From Streptomyces swartbergensis (lineage in GTDB: Bacteria > Actinomycetota > Actinomycetes > Streptomycetales > Streptomycetaceae): a stretch of DNA of 57,075 nt. Below are positions 1 through 11,441 of the stretch, piece by piece. Location of the stretch: the NCBI RefSeq assembly GCF_002148965.1, contig NZ_NGFN01000010.1:1-57075 (forward strand). Reading direction: 5' to 3'. Under the pieces are notes generated by a model. The model searched no databases and was not told the origin of the DNA. It was given only the letters and a program-made list of their open reading frames with translations. A program made the translations under genes and the position numbers. Every line of letters starts with the position of its first letter. Position 1 is the stretch's first letter.

Positions 1-586
1 GCCCAGAACGGCACCCGCCACCCCCACGAGGCGAACTGGCCTCGGACAGCGTCGCCGACAGCCCCAGCACCACACCGTTGGCGAGCAGGAACCCCAGCGC
101 GGGCCCGACCTGCGGGAAGCTCGACCACAGCCCGCGCCGCCCGGCGGGCGCGTGCTCCACCGTCAGCAGCACCGCCCCGCCCCACTCCCCGCCGAGCCCC
201 AGCCCCTGGAGGAAACGCAGCACCAGGAGCAGCAGGGGAGCGGCCACGCCGATCGTCTCGTACGTCGGCACGCAGCCGACCGCGACCGTGGCGGCACCGG
301 TCAGCAGCAGGGAGGCGACGAGGACCGGCCGCCGCCCCCGCCGGTCCCCGATGTGCCCGAACAGCACCGACCCCAGCGGCCGCGCGAGGAAGCCCACGCC
401 GAAGGTGGCGAAGGCGGCCAGTGTTCCCGCCACCGGCGAGAAGGTCGGGAAGAACAGCGGCCCCAGGATCAGGGCCGCCGCAGTGCCGTAGACGAAGAAG
501 TCGTAGAACTCGATGGCCGTGCCGGCGAGCGAGGCGGCCGCGAGGCGCGGCATGGACGGGGCCTTTACAGTGCGTACGTCGTGCAT
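1..586 (-). CDS. MFS transporter, metabolite:H+ symporter (MHS) type, 3' end cut off
   Basis: The minus strand reads open from an ATG at 586 to the window edge, giving about 195 N-terminal residues. The peptide has the MHS-type opening (ASLAGTAIEFYDFFVYGTAA), then hydrophobic helices and the loop GHIGDRRGRRPVL between TM2 and TM3, which is the MFS signature. This family imports organic acids or osmolytes with protons across the cell membrane. The substrate cannot be told from the sequence. The gene lies 61 nt downstream of the S66 peptidase gene in the same direction and may be cotranscribed. The C-terminal half is outside the window, so I cannot say whether it is intact. Confidence 0.85.
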   Translation of the reverse strand, partial: MHDVRTVKAPSMPRLAAASLAGTAIEFYDFFVYGTAAALILGPLFFPTFSPVAGTLAAFATFGVGFLARPLGSVLFGHIGDRRGRRPVLVASLLLTGAATVAVGCVPTYETIGVAAPLLLLVLRFLQGLGLGGEWGGAVLLTVEHAPAGRRGLWSSFPQVGPALGFLLANGVVLGLSATLSEASSPRGGGGCRSG

Positions 587-647
587 GCCGCGTGAACTAC
601 CCACAGTGACAGCCGGTTACGGGGGGCGCGCGGAGGCCCCGGGGCAC

Positions 648-1694
648 TCAGTAGGTGACCGTGATGCGCCGGGCCGGTCCGTCCACGCGCACGGTGCCGC
701 CGTACGGGATCACCAACTGTGGATCGGTGTGCCCGAAGTCCACGTCGAAGACGATCGTGACGTCAGGGGCGTAGGCCCGCATGGCGCTCAGGACGGCCTG
801 ACGCTGGTCGGACGCGTGACGAGCGGCCTCCTCGGGGCTGTTGGGGTGCTCGAAGGACCAGGTCTTCGGGCGGCCCATGAGGAGGGCCGAGAAGCGCTGG
901 AGCAGCCCGCGTTCACCCATGTTGCGCAGGGTGCGGAAGACCTCCGTGGCGCTCGGCATCTCCTCCGAGGTCTCCAGGAGCAGCACGCCTCCGTCGTACT
1001 CGGACAGGTCGTGCGCGATCTCGCGGTCAGCCATCAGCAGCCAGCCGATGATCTCCAGGCAGCCGCCCCAACTGCGGCCCTCGACCACCCGGTCGGCGTT
1101 GATCCACGTCCAGCCGGTCCCGGGCCGGGTCTCCGGCTCCGCGTCGAAGGTCGCCGGGTCCGCCCAGTCCCGGTCGATGTCACGCCACCGCTCGGCGGGC
1201 CGCAGCTCGTACGGGCCGGAGGTGAACAGGGCCGCGCGCAGGGACTCGGCGGTCTCGGGATGCATGGCCCCCGGGCGGCCCAGCTCGCACATCACACTCG
1301 CCCCGTGAAAGGCGACGATGCCGCTGTTGCGGAGGTAGGCGAGCAGGTTCGTGTTGTCGCTCATCCCGAAGAACGGCTTCGGATTCGCCCGGATCAACTC
1401 CCGGTCCAGCAGCGGCAGCACGGTGATCTGGTCGCCCCCGCCGATCGACGCGATGACCGCCTTGATGTCCGGGTCGGCGAAGGCCGCATGGATGTCGACG
1501 GCCCGCTCCTGGGGCGTGGAGCCCATCCTGCGGGTCGCCGGATACTCGACCGGCTCCAGCCCGTACTCCTTGCGCAGCCGCTCCAGGCCCAGCTCGTAGG
1601 GGCGCGGGAAGAGCCCCGGCAGGCCGGAGGAGGGTGAGAGCACGCCGATGCTGTCACCGGGGGACGGCTTGGGCGGGTAGGAGAGGCTCGTCAT
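648..1694 (-). CDS. S66 family peptidase, LD-carboxypeptidase / MccF-like
   Basis: The 348-residue protein matches peptidase family S66. The nucleophile motif GMSDNT places Ser112 at the nucleophilic elbow. The Glu of the triad is probably in LLLETSEE and the His in DFGHTDPQ near the C terminus. Family members either trim the terminal D-alanine from muropeptide tetrapeptides (LdcA) or hydrolyse peptide-nucleotide antibiotics such as microcin C (MccF). The loop lengths and the GMSDNT form look closer to MccF-like proteins, but this is judged by eye. No signal peptide is visible, so it acts in the cytoplasm. It is divergent from the dehydroquinase gene across about 100 nt. Confidence 0.9.
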   Translation of the reverse strand: MTSLSYPPKPSPGDSIGVLSPSSGLPGLFPRPYELGLERLRKEYGLEPVEYPATRRMGSTPQERAVDIHAAFADPDIKAVIASIGGGDQITVLPLLDRELIRANPKPFFGMSDNTNLLAYLRNSGIVAFHGASVMCELGRPGAMHPETAESLRAALFTSGPYELRPAERWRDIDRDWADPATFDAEPETRPGTGWTWINADRVVEGRSWGGCLEIIGWLLMADREIAHDLSEYDGGVLLLETSEEMPSATEVFRTLRNMGERGLLQRFSALLMGRPKTWSFEHPNSPEEAARHASDQRQAVLSAMRAYAPDVTIVFDVDFGHTDPQLVIPYGGTVRVDGPARRITVTY

Positions 1695-1798
1695 GCCGGG
1701 GAGGCTACGGCCCGGCGGGCTGTCGGCGCACCGTGATAAACCGGGTCCGAGCAGCGGTCCGCCACGGGCCGCCCGACCCCGAACGGACCGGAGGAACC

Positions 1799-2272
1799 GT
1801 GCCCCGCACCCTGGCCAACGCCCCGATCATGATCCTCAACGGCCCCAACCTGAACCTGCTCGGCCAGCGTCAGCCGGAGATCTACGGCTCCGACACCCTC
1901 GCCGACGTCGAGGCCCTGTGCGCCAAGGCGGCGGCCGCGCACGGCGGCACGGTCGACTTCCGCCAGTCCAACCACGAGGGCGAACTCGTGGACTGGATCC
2001 ACGAGGCGCGGCTGAACCACTGCGGCATCGTGATCAATCCGGGGGCCTACTCGCACACCTCCGTCGCCATCCTGGACGCCCTCAACACCTGTGACGGCAT
2101 GCCAGTGTTGGAAGTCCACATCTCCAACATCCACAAGCGTGAGTCGTTCCGGCACCACTCCTACGTCTCGCTGCGCGCCGACGGGGTCATCGCGGGCTGC
2201 GGCGTGCAGGGGTACGTGTTCGGCGTGGAGCGGGTCGCGGCGCTGGCCGGGGCGGGGCACGCCGACGCCTGA
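1799..2272 (+). CDS. aroQ: type II 3-dehydroquinate dehydratase
   Basis: The enzyme converts 3-dehydroquinate to 3-dehydroshikimate, the third step of the shikimate pathway. The 157-residue length and the motifs [19 protein letters not shown], the lid and substrate-binding [25 protein letters not shown] and EVHISN are those of type II enzymes (AroQ), which form dodecamers. The catalytic Tyr is in EIYG and the His in EVHISN. The GTG at 1799 is chosen because GGAGG lies just upstream; the longer open frame from 1634 has no matching family sequence. It converges with the amino-acid ABC genes, leaving 31 nt between them. Confidence 0.96.
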   Translation: MPRTLANAPIMILNGPNLNLLGQRQPEIYGSDTLADVEALCAKAAAAHGGTVDFRQSNHEGELVDWIHEARLNHCGIVINPGAYSHTSVAILDALNTCDGMPVLEVHISNIHKRESFRHHSYVSLRADGVIAGCGVQGYVFGVERVAALAGAGHADA

Positions 2273-2303
2273 TCCTTCTCGAACGCCCCGCTACAACGGT
2301 CGG

Positions 2304-3056
2304 CTACAACCGCCCCGCCTGCACGATCCGCCGCAGAAAGCGCCGCGTGCGTTCCTGCCGTGGTTCCCCGAAGACCTGCTCGGCGGTGCCGCGTTCCAGC
2401 ACCACACCGCCCTCCAGGAAACACACCTGGTCGGCGACCTCCCGCGCGAAGCCCATCTCGTGCGTGGCGAGCACCATGGTCATGCCCTCGTCCTTCAGGC
2501 CGCGGACGACGGTGAGGACCTCGCCCACCAGCTCGGGATCGAGGGCGGCGGTGATCTCGTCGAGCAGCAGCAGCCGGGGCCGTACGGCCAGGGCACGGAC
2601 GATCGCCGCCCGCTGCTGCTGGCCGCCGCTCAGCCGGTCCGGGTACTCGCCCGCCTTCCCGCCGAGCCCGAGCCGCTCCAGCAGTTCACGCGCGCGTGCC
2701 TCGGCCTCGGCTCGCGGCACACCGTGCACGCGGCGCGGCGCGAGCGTGATGTTCTCCAGGACCGTCAGGTGCGGGAAGAGGTTGTAGGCCTGGAAGACCA
2801 CGCCGATCCGGCGGCGTACGGCGTCCTGGTCGACGCGTGGGTCGGTGATCTCCTCGTCGTCCAGCCAGATCGCCCCGTCGTCGATCTCCTCCAGCAGGTT
2901 CGCGCACCGCAGCAGCGTGGACTTGCCGGATCCGGATGCGCCGATCAGCGCGGTGACCGTGTGCGGGGCGACCTCCAGGTCGACGTCCCGCAGGACGACC
3001 GAACCGCCGAAGGACTTGCGGACGGACTCCATGCGCAGCACGGGCGCGTCGCTCAT
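2304..3056 (-). CDS. polar amino-acid ABC transporter, ATP-binding protein
   Basis: The 250-residue ATPase has Walker A GASGSGKS, Q-loop VVFQAYNLFPHLTVLENI, signature LSGGQQQR, Walker B LLLLDE and switch His in ATHEM. The NLFPHLTVLENI segment is typical of GlnQ/HisP-type importers for polar amino acids. Its ATG overlaps the permease stop codon by 4 nt (ATGA), so the three genes (solute-binding protein, permease, ATPase) form one translationally coupled minus-strand operon. The frame is open further upstream, but that part is the shadow of the permease gene. Confidence 0.95.
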   Translation of the reverse strand: MSDAPVLRMESVRKSFGGSVVLRDVDLEVAPHTVTALIGASGSGKSTLLRCANLLEEIDDGAIWLDDEEITDPRVDQDAVRRRIGVVFQAYNLFPHLTVLENITLAPRRVHGVPRAEAEARARELLERLGLGGKAGEYPDRLSGGQQQRAAIVRALAVRPRLLLLDEITAALDPELVGEVLTVVRGLKDEGMTMVLATHEMGFAREVADQVCFLEGGVVLERGTAEQVFGEPRQERTRRFLRRIVQAGRL

Positions 3057-3943
3057 GTGGTTCCTCCCTGGGCCCGCCGGCGGTCCATCCGTGCCGTCAC
3101 CCAGTCCGTGAAGCGGGTCATCGGAATCGTCAGCGCGACGAAGACCAGACCCGCGACGATGTACGGCGTGTAATTGAGGCTGCGGCCCACGATGATGTCG
3201 GCGGCCCGTACGGCGTCCACCGCACCGCCGATCGAGACCAGCCCGGTGTCCTTCTGGAGCGAGACCAGGTCGTTCAGCAGCGGCGGCACCTGTCGGCGCA
3301 CCGCCTGGGGCAGCACCACGTACCGCAGCGCCTGCCGGTTGCCGAGTCCGAGCGAGCGGGCCGCGGCGCGCTGCGAGGGGTGCACGGACTCGATGCCGGC
3401 CCGGAAGACCTCGGCGACGTACGCCGAGTACGTCAGGGTGAGCGCGGTGCCGCCGAGGACCACCGGGTCGACGGTCACCCCTTGGAGCCGTAGTGCCGGC
3501 ACGCCGAGGACCACGATCATCAGGTTGATGATCAGCGGCAGCCCCCGGAAGAAGTCGGTGTACGCGGCGGCCAGGACGCGCAGGGGGAAGAACACCGGGC
3601 CGCGCAGCGTACGGGCCACGGCGATCAGCATGCCGAGGACGAGCACGGCGGCCCCGCAGACCAGCAGCAGCCGGACGTTCAGCCACAGCCCTTCGAGGAC
3701 CTTCGGGAACGCCTCCCGCGCGTACCCCCAGTCGAAGAAGGTCTCCTTGGTGCGCGGCCACCCGGGTGCGTTGACGACGACCAGGTAGACGACGGCTCCC
3801 GTGACGAGGGTCGAGAGCGCGCCGATCGCCGTGGCGCGCCGGGCGCGGGCGCGCTTGTAGCGCTCACGGTCCAGACGCCGCTGCGACGGGACATAACCGT
3901 CGTGCTCGCCGGAGCCCTCGGTGAGCTCCTCCTTCACCGTCAC
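3053..3943 (-). CDS. polar amino-acid ABC transporter, permease
   Basis: A 296-residue membrane protein of the HisM/GlnP family. After an Arg-rich cytoplasmic N terminus come a TM helix around residues 36-55 and the conserved permease core. The core has FFRGLPLIINLMIV, then YSAYVAEVFRAGIESVHPSQ and AARSLGLGNRQALRYVVLPQ, which together form the EAA loop that docks on the ATPase. The GTG at 3943 overlaps the stop of the solute-binding gene (GTGA), which fixes the start; the open frame to 4873 is antisense-like shadow. It works with the flanking binding protein and ATPase. Confidence 0.94.
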   Translation of the reverse strand: MTVKEELTEGSGEHDGYVPSQRRLDRERYKRARARRATAIGALSTLVTGAVVYLVVVNAPGWPRTKETFFDWGYAREAFPKVLEGLWLNVRLLLVCGAAVLVLGMLIAVARTLRGPVFFPLRVLAAAYTDFFRGLPLIINLMIVVLGVPALRLQGVTVDPVVLGGTALTLTYSAYVAEVFRAGIESVHPSQRAAARSLGLGNRQALRYVVLPQAVRRQVPPLLNDLVSLQKDTGLVSIGGAVDAVRAADIIVGRSLNYTPYIVAGLVFVALTIPMTRFTDWVTARMDRRRAQGGTT

Positions 3944-4815
3944 TTGAGCACCGGAGCGTCGACGGCGTCCGACAGCCACTGCTTCTCGATCCTCGCCAGC
4001 GTGCCGTCCTCGCGCAGCGCGTCCACGGCCCGTGACACGCAGGAGGTGAGCGCGCTGCCCTTGTCGAGGACGAGACCGAACTGTTCCGGCGTACCGCCCT
4101 GGTTCTCGAACTGGCCGACGATCGTCGCGTCCGTGATCTCGGCCCCGGTGATGTAGAAGGCGGTCGGCAGGTCCACGACGATGGCGTCGACCTGGCCGTT
4201 CTTCAGCGCGGACTTGGCCTGGTCGTTCTTGGCGAACACGGCGGCCGCCCGCGTGGGCCGCACCACGTCGTCGATGTAGTCGAGGCTGGTGGTGCCGACC
4301 TGGGCGCCCAGCTTCACGTCCTTGAGGTCCGCGACGCTCTTCACCTTCGCCGCCTTGGAGCCCTTCAGGGCGACGACGGCCTGGCGCACGTCGTAGTAGC
4401 CGGACGAGAAGTCCACGGCCTTCTTGCGCTCGTCGCTGATGGACACCTGGTTGATGTCGAAGTCGAAGCTCTTCTCGCCGGGCGCGAAGGCCTTGTTGAA
4501 CGGGACGGTCTGCCAGACGACCTTGTCCTTGCCATAGCCGAGATGCCGGGCGACGGCGTACGCGACCGCCGACTCGAAGCCCTTGCCGCTCGCTGGGTCG
4601 TCGTCCTTGAACCACGGCTCGTAGGCGGGTTCGTCGGTGGCGATCGTCAGCTTGTCCGCGGTCCAGGTGGCCAACTTGCCCTTCTCGCACGTCTTTCCGG
4701 CCGAGGACGTGCCGCCCGCCGGCTCCTCCGGCTGCGGCGCACAGCCGACGGCGGTGGCGAGCAAGGCGGCGGTGACGGCGGCGGCGCGGCGCAGGGCACG
4801 CGGGGCAGGATGCAT
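3940..4815 (-). CDS. amino-acid ABC transporter substrate-binding lipoprotein
   Basis: This is a family 3 (SBP_bac_3) binding protein. A signal peptide at residues 1-24 ends in ATAVGC, a permissive lipobox, so the mature protein is probably lipid-anchored. The core motifs LTIATDEPAYEPW, GFESAVAYAVARHLGY, DFDINQVSISDERKKAVDFSSGYY and LGAQVGTTSLDYI are those of cationic or polar amino-acid binding proteins. I chose ATG 4815 because the signal peptide starts there; a possible earlier start at 4857 adds 14 residues. First gene of the three-gene importer operon. Confidence 0.93.
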   Translation of the reverse strand: MHPAPRALRRAAAVTAALLATAVGCAPQPEEPAGGTSSAGKTCEKGKLATWTADKLTIATDEPAYEPWFKDDDPASGKGFESAVAYAVARHLGYGKDKVVWQTVPFNKAFAPGEKSFDFDINQVSISDERKKAVDFSSGYYDVRQAVVALKGSKAAKVKSVADLKDVKLGAQVGTTSLDYIDDVVRPTRAAAVFAKNDQAKSALKNGQVDAIVVDLPTAFYITGAEITDATIVGQFENQGGTPEQFGLVLDKGSALTSCVSRAVDALREDGTLARIEKQWLSDAVDAPVLK

Positions 4816-5125
4816 GGCGCGAGATTGGCAGCCGCCGGTCCCGTTTGTCGAGGTCACGACGGAACGTGCTCACATCGTGGGAGCGGGTGTTGCGTTCTTG
4901 TGAACACTCCCTGACCCGCGTCGAGTTCGGCGGTCGCCGGGGCCGCCGGTCGAGGGCGGGGATCGACAGACCGGCGGCCCGTCCGCCCAGGAGCTGTCAT
5001 CCTGCGCGGGGCTGCTACCAGTTGACTGCGCAACTACGTGCAGGGGGAGCGTACGTACGACACCGGCGTGTGCGAACGATTCACACGGGGCGCGTACGCG
5101 GCCCACTGCTCCACACGCATGCGCC
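4816..5125. other. intergenic region, promoter side of the amino-acid importer
   Basis: About 310 nt lie between the start of the importer operon and the terminator of the MBL gene. Short open frames cross it on both strands but lack family sequence or a ribosome site. A short stem of GTGTT/AACAC lies near 4888-4906. I see no RNA gene, and no promoter I can place with confidence. Confidence 0.4.
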
Positions 5126-5164
5126 GTGAGCGGCCCCGCGCGTGCGCCCCGCGCGGCCCCTCAC
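5126..5164 (-). terminator. hairpin at the end of the MBL hydrolase gene
   Basis: An imperfect stem (GTGAG/CTCAC, GGCC/GGCC and CGCGC/GCGCG separated by two C-C mismatches) overlaps the stop codon of the minus-strand MBL gene. No U-run follows, as is usual for Streptomyces terminators. Confidence 0.5.
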
Positions 5165-5817
5165 CACCCGCGCGCGTGCCACTCCGGCAGATGCGGGCGT
5201 TCCGCGCCCAGCGTCGTGTCGTTGCCGTGTCCCGGGTAGACCCATGTCTCGTCCGGGAGCACGTCGAAGATCTTGGTCTCCACATCGTGGATGAGGCTGG
5301 CGAACGCCTTGGGGTCCTTGTGGGTGTTGCCCACACCGCCGGGGAAGAGGCAGTCCCCGGTGAACACATGGGGGTGCCCGTGCGGGTCGTCGTAGACGAG
5401 GGCGATCGAACCGGGCGTGTGCCCGACCAGGTGGCGCGCGGTGAGCTCCACGCGCCCCACCCGGATGGTGTCGCCGTCGTCGACCAGCACGTCGGTCCGC
5501 ACCGGGATGCCGTCGGCGTCCTCCCGGCCCGCGTACGTGCGGGCGCCGGTGGCCGCCACGACCTCGGCGAGGGCCTGCCAGTGATCGCCGTGCTGGTGGG
5601 TCGTGACGACGGACGCGATGCCGTCGTCACCGATCATGCCGAGCAGTGTCTGCGCCTCGTTCGCGGCGTCGATCAGCAACTGCTCGTCCGTGGCCCGGCA
5701 GCGCAGCAGATAGGCGTTGTTGTTCATGGGACCGACCGCGATCTTGGTGATCATCAGGTCCTTGAGCTCGTGCACGTCGGCAGGCCCGCCGACCGTCACC
5801 TGTCCGCTGTACGTCAT
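5161..5817 (-). CDS. MBL-fold metallo-hydrolase (glyoxalase II-like)
   Basis: The 218-residue protein has the metal-binding set of the metallo-beta-lactamase fold: THQHGDHW, the His of GHTPGS, the Asp of FTGDCLFPGG and the His of YPGHGNDT. This arrangement is that of the glyoxalase II group, which hydrolyses thioesters or related small-molecule bonds. In an actinobacterium the thiol partner would be mycothiol, but this is inference. The ATG at 5817 begins just after the shadow of the upstream gene; the frame is open to 6516 only by GC bias. It is followed on the same strand by no other gene and ends at a hairpin. The next upstream gene, also minus strand, is an MDMPI-like protein 35 nt away, so the two are likely cotranscribed. 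Confidence 0.9.
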   Translation of the reverse strand: MTYSGQVTVGGPADVHELKDLMITKIAVGPMNNNAYLLRCRATDEQLLIDAANEAQTLLGMIGDDGIASVVTTHQHGDHWQALAEVVAATGARTYAGREDADGIPVRTDVLVDDGDTIRVGRVELTARHLVGHTPGSIALVYDDPHGHPHVFTGDCLFPGGVGNTHKDPKAFASLIHDVETKIFDVLPDETWVYPGHGNDTTLGAERPHLPEWHARGW

Positions 5818-5852
5818 GTCCGCCAGCCTATAGCGGGGGAGTGGCCCGGGCC

Positions 5853-6542
5853 CTACAGCGGGGGCAGCACGGGAAGCGGGCCGCCGTCCACCGTCAGCGC
5901 GGCTCCGGTGCGGCGGCCGGCGAGCCAGCCCAGCAGGTCCGCCGGGGAACCGGTGACGGTCACCTCGGGCCCGTCGTCCGTCTCCCGTCCCGTGCTCCAC
6001 GCGCGCGTGCCGTCCGTGAGGCGCGTGGGCGGTACGTCGGGACGGCCGGCGAACCGGTCGGCCAAGAAGGCGATCTCCCGCTCGGTGAACTCCGCCGGCA
6101 GATCCTCCAGCTCGTACCCGATCCCCAGGTCCACATGGTGCAGCTCCACCTCCACCCACCGCCGGAACGGCACCCGCGACGCGGAGTCCGTGACCCCGTT
6201 GCGCAGCTCCACCGTGCGCGACCAGTCCGCGGGAGCGGCCCCGGCCTCCTGGAACCGGGCCGCGCTCTCGCGCAGGTCGGCGAGCTGGACGTCGAGGGGG
6301 CGCGGGGCGTCCCGCTCGATGTCGGCGTCCCGGGCCTCGCCGGAGACATACATGGGCCGGCCTTCCAGGACGTTCACGAGGGCGTCGGCGTTGCGGGCGA
6401 GGTGGGCCAGCACGTGGCCACGGGTCCAGCCGGGAAGCCGTGACGGCTGCGTCACAGAGACGTTGTCCAGTTTGCCGACTGCGATGAGCAGCCGTTTCGT
6501 AGCGGCATGTACACACGCCAGGTCATGACCGTGATCAATCAT
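5853..6542 (-). CDS. maleylpyruvate isomerase family mycothiol-dependent enzyme
   Basis: A 229-residue protein of the DinB-like/MDMPI family. The N-terminal domain has RLPGWTRGHVLAHLARNADAL, and the metal site is completed by the Glu and His of VEVELHHVDLGIGY. The C-terminal part carries the MDMPI_C-type beta region with GSPADLLGWLAGR. Known members use mycothiol as cofactor in cis-trans isomerisation, but many paralogues have unknown substrates. The open frame starts at 6641; I use ATG 6542 because the family sequence begins at MIDHGHDLACVHAATKRLL. Cotranscribed with the MBL hydrolase, and divergent from uvrA. Confidence 0.85.
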   Translation of the reverse strand: MIDHGHDLACVHAATKRLLIAVGKLDNVSVTQPSRLPGWTRGHVLAHLARNADALVNVLEGRPMYVSGEARDADIERDAPRPLDVQLADLRESAARFQEAGAAPADWSRTVELRNGVTDSASRVPFRRWVEVELHHVDLGIGYELEDLPAEFTEREIAFLADRFAGRPDVPPTRLTDGTRAWSTGRETDDGPEVTVTGSPADLLGWLAGRRTGAALTVDGGPLPVLPPL

Positions 6543-6686
6543 GGTGCTGACCCTAATCCCGCCACACCTTCGGGTGAAGGTGGTGAACCAGTGCCGGTAA
6601 TCGAAAGCACGTGCTATATGGTCGGGCGTGACGTCGGGCATGCTGGAAAGCCGGGGTTTGTTGGCAACCCGTGAATCCGACCGGCG

Positions 6687-6709
6687 TTGTCAGTGGCTCC
6701 CTCTAGTCT
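6687..6709 (+). promoter_or_regulatory. RecA/LexA-independent (PafBC-type) DNA-damage promoter of uvrA
   Basis: TTGTCAGTG at 6687-6695, exactly 8 nt, then TAGTCT at 6704-6709. This matches the RecA-NDp promoter form known from mycobacteria (TTGTCRGTG-N8-TAnnnT). The start codon of uvrA is 57 nt after the -10 element. Confidence 0.8.
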
Positions 6710-6765
6710 GAGAAAGCACGGGGGCCCCGCCCCTGTCACTTCTCTCAAGAAAGGTGCGGACCGGC

Positions 6766-9777
<3,012 letters not shown>

Positions 9778-9819
9778 CCGACACAAGGGCTGACCGGCCA
9801 AGGGCTGACGGCTCCCGCA

Positions 9820-9864
9820 GACGCGCCGTGCCCCACAGGAACTCCCTGTGGGGCACGGCGCGTC
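9820..9864. terminator. bidirectional terminator between uvrA and the YceI gene
   Basis: A perfect 20-bp stem (9820-9839 with 9845-9864) and the 5-nt loop AACTC lie between the convergent uvrA and YceI genes and can serve both. Confidence 0.9.
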
Positions 9865-9873
9865 GTGGTGCGG

Positions 9874-10425
9874 TCAGGCGTTCTTCGGCTCCACGAACTG
9901 CATGTCGAGCTGGATCTTCACCACGTCCCCGAGCAGACCGGGGGCGAAGTCGAGCCCGAACTCGCCGCGCCGGATCTCGCCCGTCGCCTCGAACCCGGCA
10001 TGCCGGCTGCCGTCCATGGGCACGTCGACCAGCCCGCCGAACTCCACGGCGAGCGTCACCGGGCGGGTCACCTCGCCGATGGTCAGCTCGCCCTCCATCG
10101 TCCAGTCCTCCCCCTCCCCGGACACCCGCGTCGAGCGGTACGTCATCGTCGGGCGCTTCTCGACGTCGAGCAGGTCGGAGGCGCGTACATGCGCGTCCCG
10201 GTCGGCGTTGCCGGTGTCGATCGAGGCCAGATCGACGGTCGCGGAGACCCGCACGTCCTCGACGCGTTCCCCGACGAACAGTTCGGCCTCCAACCGCTCG
10301 AAGCGCCCCCGCACCTTGGCGATGCCCAGGTGACGGACGGTGAAGTTCACGGAGGAGTGGAACGGGTCGAGGGCCCAGTGGCCCGGGGCCAGCGGCAGGG
10401 CGGTGGTGGCGGTGTCATTCGTCAT
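9874..10425 (-). CDS. YceI family protein
   Basis: The 183-residue protein has the YceI lipocalin-like beta-barrel pattern: GHWALDPFHSSVNFTVRHLGIAKVRGRF, then VSATVDLASIDTGNADRDAHVRASDLLD, ELTIGEVTRPVTLAVEF and C-terminal FGLDFAPG. Members bind isoprenoid or other amphipathic ligands; the E. coli protein is periplasmic, but this one shows no signal peptide. A GTG at 10434 would add three residues; GGAGGG lies between the two candidate starts. It faces the HTH regulator gene divergently across about 100 nt and converges with uvrA. Confidence 0.9.
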   Translation of the reverse strand: MTNDTATTALPLAPGHWALDPFHSSVNFTVRHLGIAKVRGRFERLEAELFVGERVEDVRVSATVDLASIDTGNADRDAHVRASDLLDVEKRPTMTYRSTRVSGEGEDWTMEGELTIGEVTRPVTLAVEFGGLVDVPMDGSRHAGFEATGEIRRGEFGLDFAPGLLGDVVKIQLDMQFVEPKNA

Positions 10426-10526
10426 GCCCTCCACCCTGAAGGCCGCGCGCGCCCTGAGGGAGACCGGCCCGAGCCTGGTAGTGACGGGGCCACCCTCCGC
10501 GCCCGCGGGCGCTGTACGTTCGGCGG

Positions 10527-11390
10527 GTGAGCGACAACGAGTTGGGCACGTTCCTGCGCACCTGGCGCGAAGCCGTCACCCCGGCCGAGGCGGGCTTGCC
10601 CGCCGGCCCCCGGCGCCGCACCCCGGGCCTGCGGCGCGCCGAGCTGGCCACCCTCGCGGACATCAGCGTCGAGTACCTCACCCGGCTGGAACAGGGACGT
10701 GACCGCAACCCCTCGGCCCAGGTGCTCGGCGCCCTCGCCGACGCCCTGAACCTGTCTCTGGCCGACCGGATGCTGCTGCGCCGCCTGACCAAGGAGGCCG
10801 ACGGCGGCGACCCGCTGATCTGCGCGGCGGCCCCGTCGCTCAGCCACACGGCGCGCCCCACCGTACGGGCCGTGCTGGACCACCTGGAACCGGCTCCCGC
10901 ACTGGTGGTCAACTGGATCGGCGACGTCCTCGCCCACACGGCCGGTTACGAACGCCTGGTCGGCCCCCTCGGCCTGCTCGATGACGAGCGCCCCAACCTG
11001 CTGCGGTACCTGTTCACCGACGAGCGGGCCCGCGGCGCCTACCGCGACTGGGACCGGGTGGCCGACGACCTCGTCGCCCGGCTCCGGCACGGCGTCCCCT
11101 TGCGGGACCCGCACCTCGCCGAGCTGGCCGACGAGCTGACGGTGACGGCCGGGGCGGACTTCGCCGACCGGTTCGCCGACCTGGCCGCGGCACCGCGGCG
11201 GACGGGCTCCCAGCACATCGAGCACCCGGAGGCCGGATCGCTGCGACTGCTGCACGAGACGCTCGCGCTGCCCGACGAAGGCCAGCGCGTGATGGTGTAC
11301 TTGCCCGCGGACGACGCCACGGCCACCGCCCTGGACCGCCTCAACGGCCGTCGCCCCGGCGCGCTGCGGGCCGTGGGGGAGGCCGGCTGA
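10527..11390 (+). CDS. XRE-family regulator with MmyB-like ligand-binding domain
   Basis: 287 residues. The N-terminal helix-turn-helix (about residues 30-75) contains RTPGLRRAELATLADISVEYLTRLEQGRD, the form typical of the large MmyB-type group in actinobacteria. The C-terminal part (about 110-270) matches the MmyB-like domain (DVLAHTAGYERLVGPL, NLLRYLFTDERAR). Crystal structures of relatives bind fatty-acid-like ligands. These regulators usually control the divergent neighbour, here the YceI gene, so a self-plus-YceI target is likely but inferred. Start GTG 10527. Confidence 0.9.
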   Translation: MSDNELGTFLRTWREAVTPAEAGLPAGPRRRTPGLRRAELATLADISVEYLTRLEQGRDRNPSAQVLGALADALNLSLADRMLLRRLTKEADGGDPLICAAAPSLSHTARPTVRAVLDHLEPAPALVVNWIGDVLAHTAGYERLVGPLGLLDDERPNLLRYLFTDERARGAYRDWDRVADDLVARLRHGVPLRDPHLAELADELTVTAGADFADRFADLAAAPRRTGSQHIEHPEAGSLRLLHETLALPDEGQRVMVYLPADDATATALDRLNGRRPGALRAVGEAG

Positions 11391-11441
11391 GCGACGCGCA
11401 CGGGGCGCGTTCCCCGTCGTCCGCCCTGATCGCGGGAGGCG

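Noticed and set aside
4845-5129. A 94-codon plus-strand gene between the importer and the MBL gene
   Set aside because: Arg-rich, no ribosome site, no family sequence.
10272-10285. CGAACAGTTCG as a LexA box
   Set aside because: It lies inside the YceI coding region and lacks the proper spacing.
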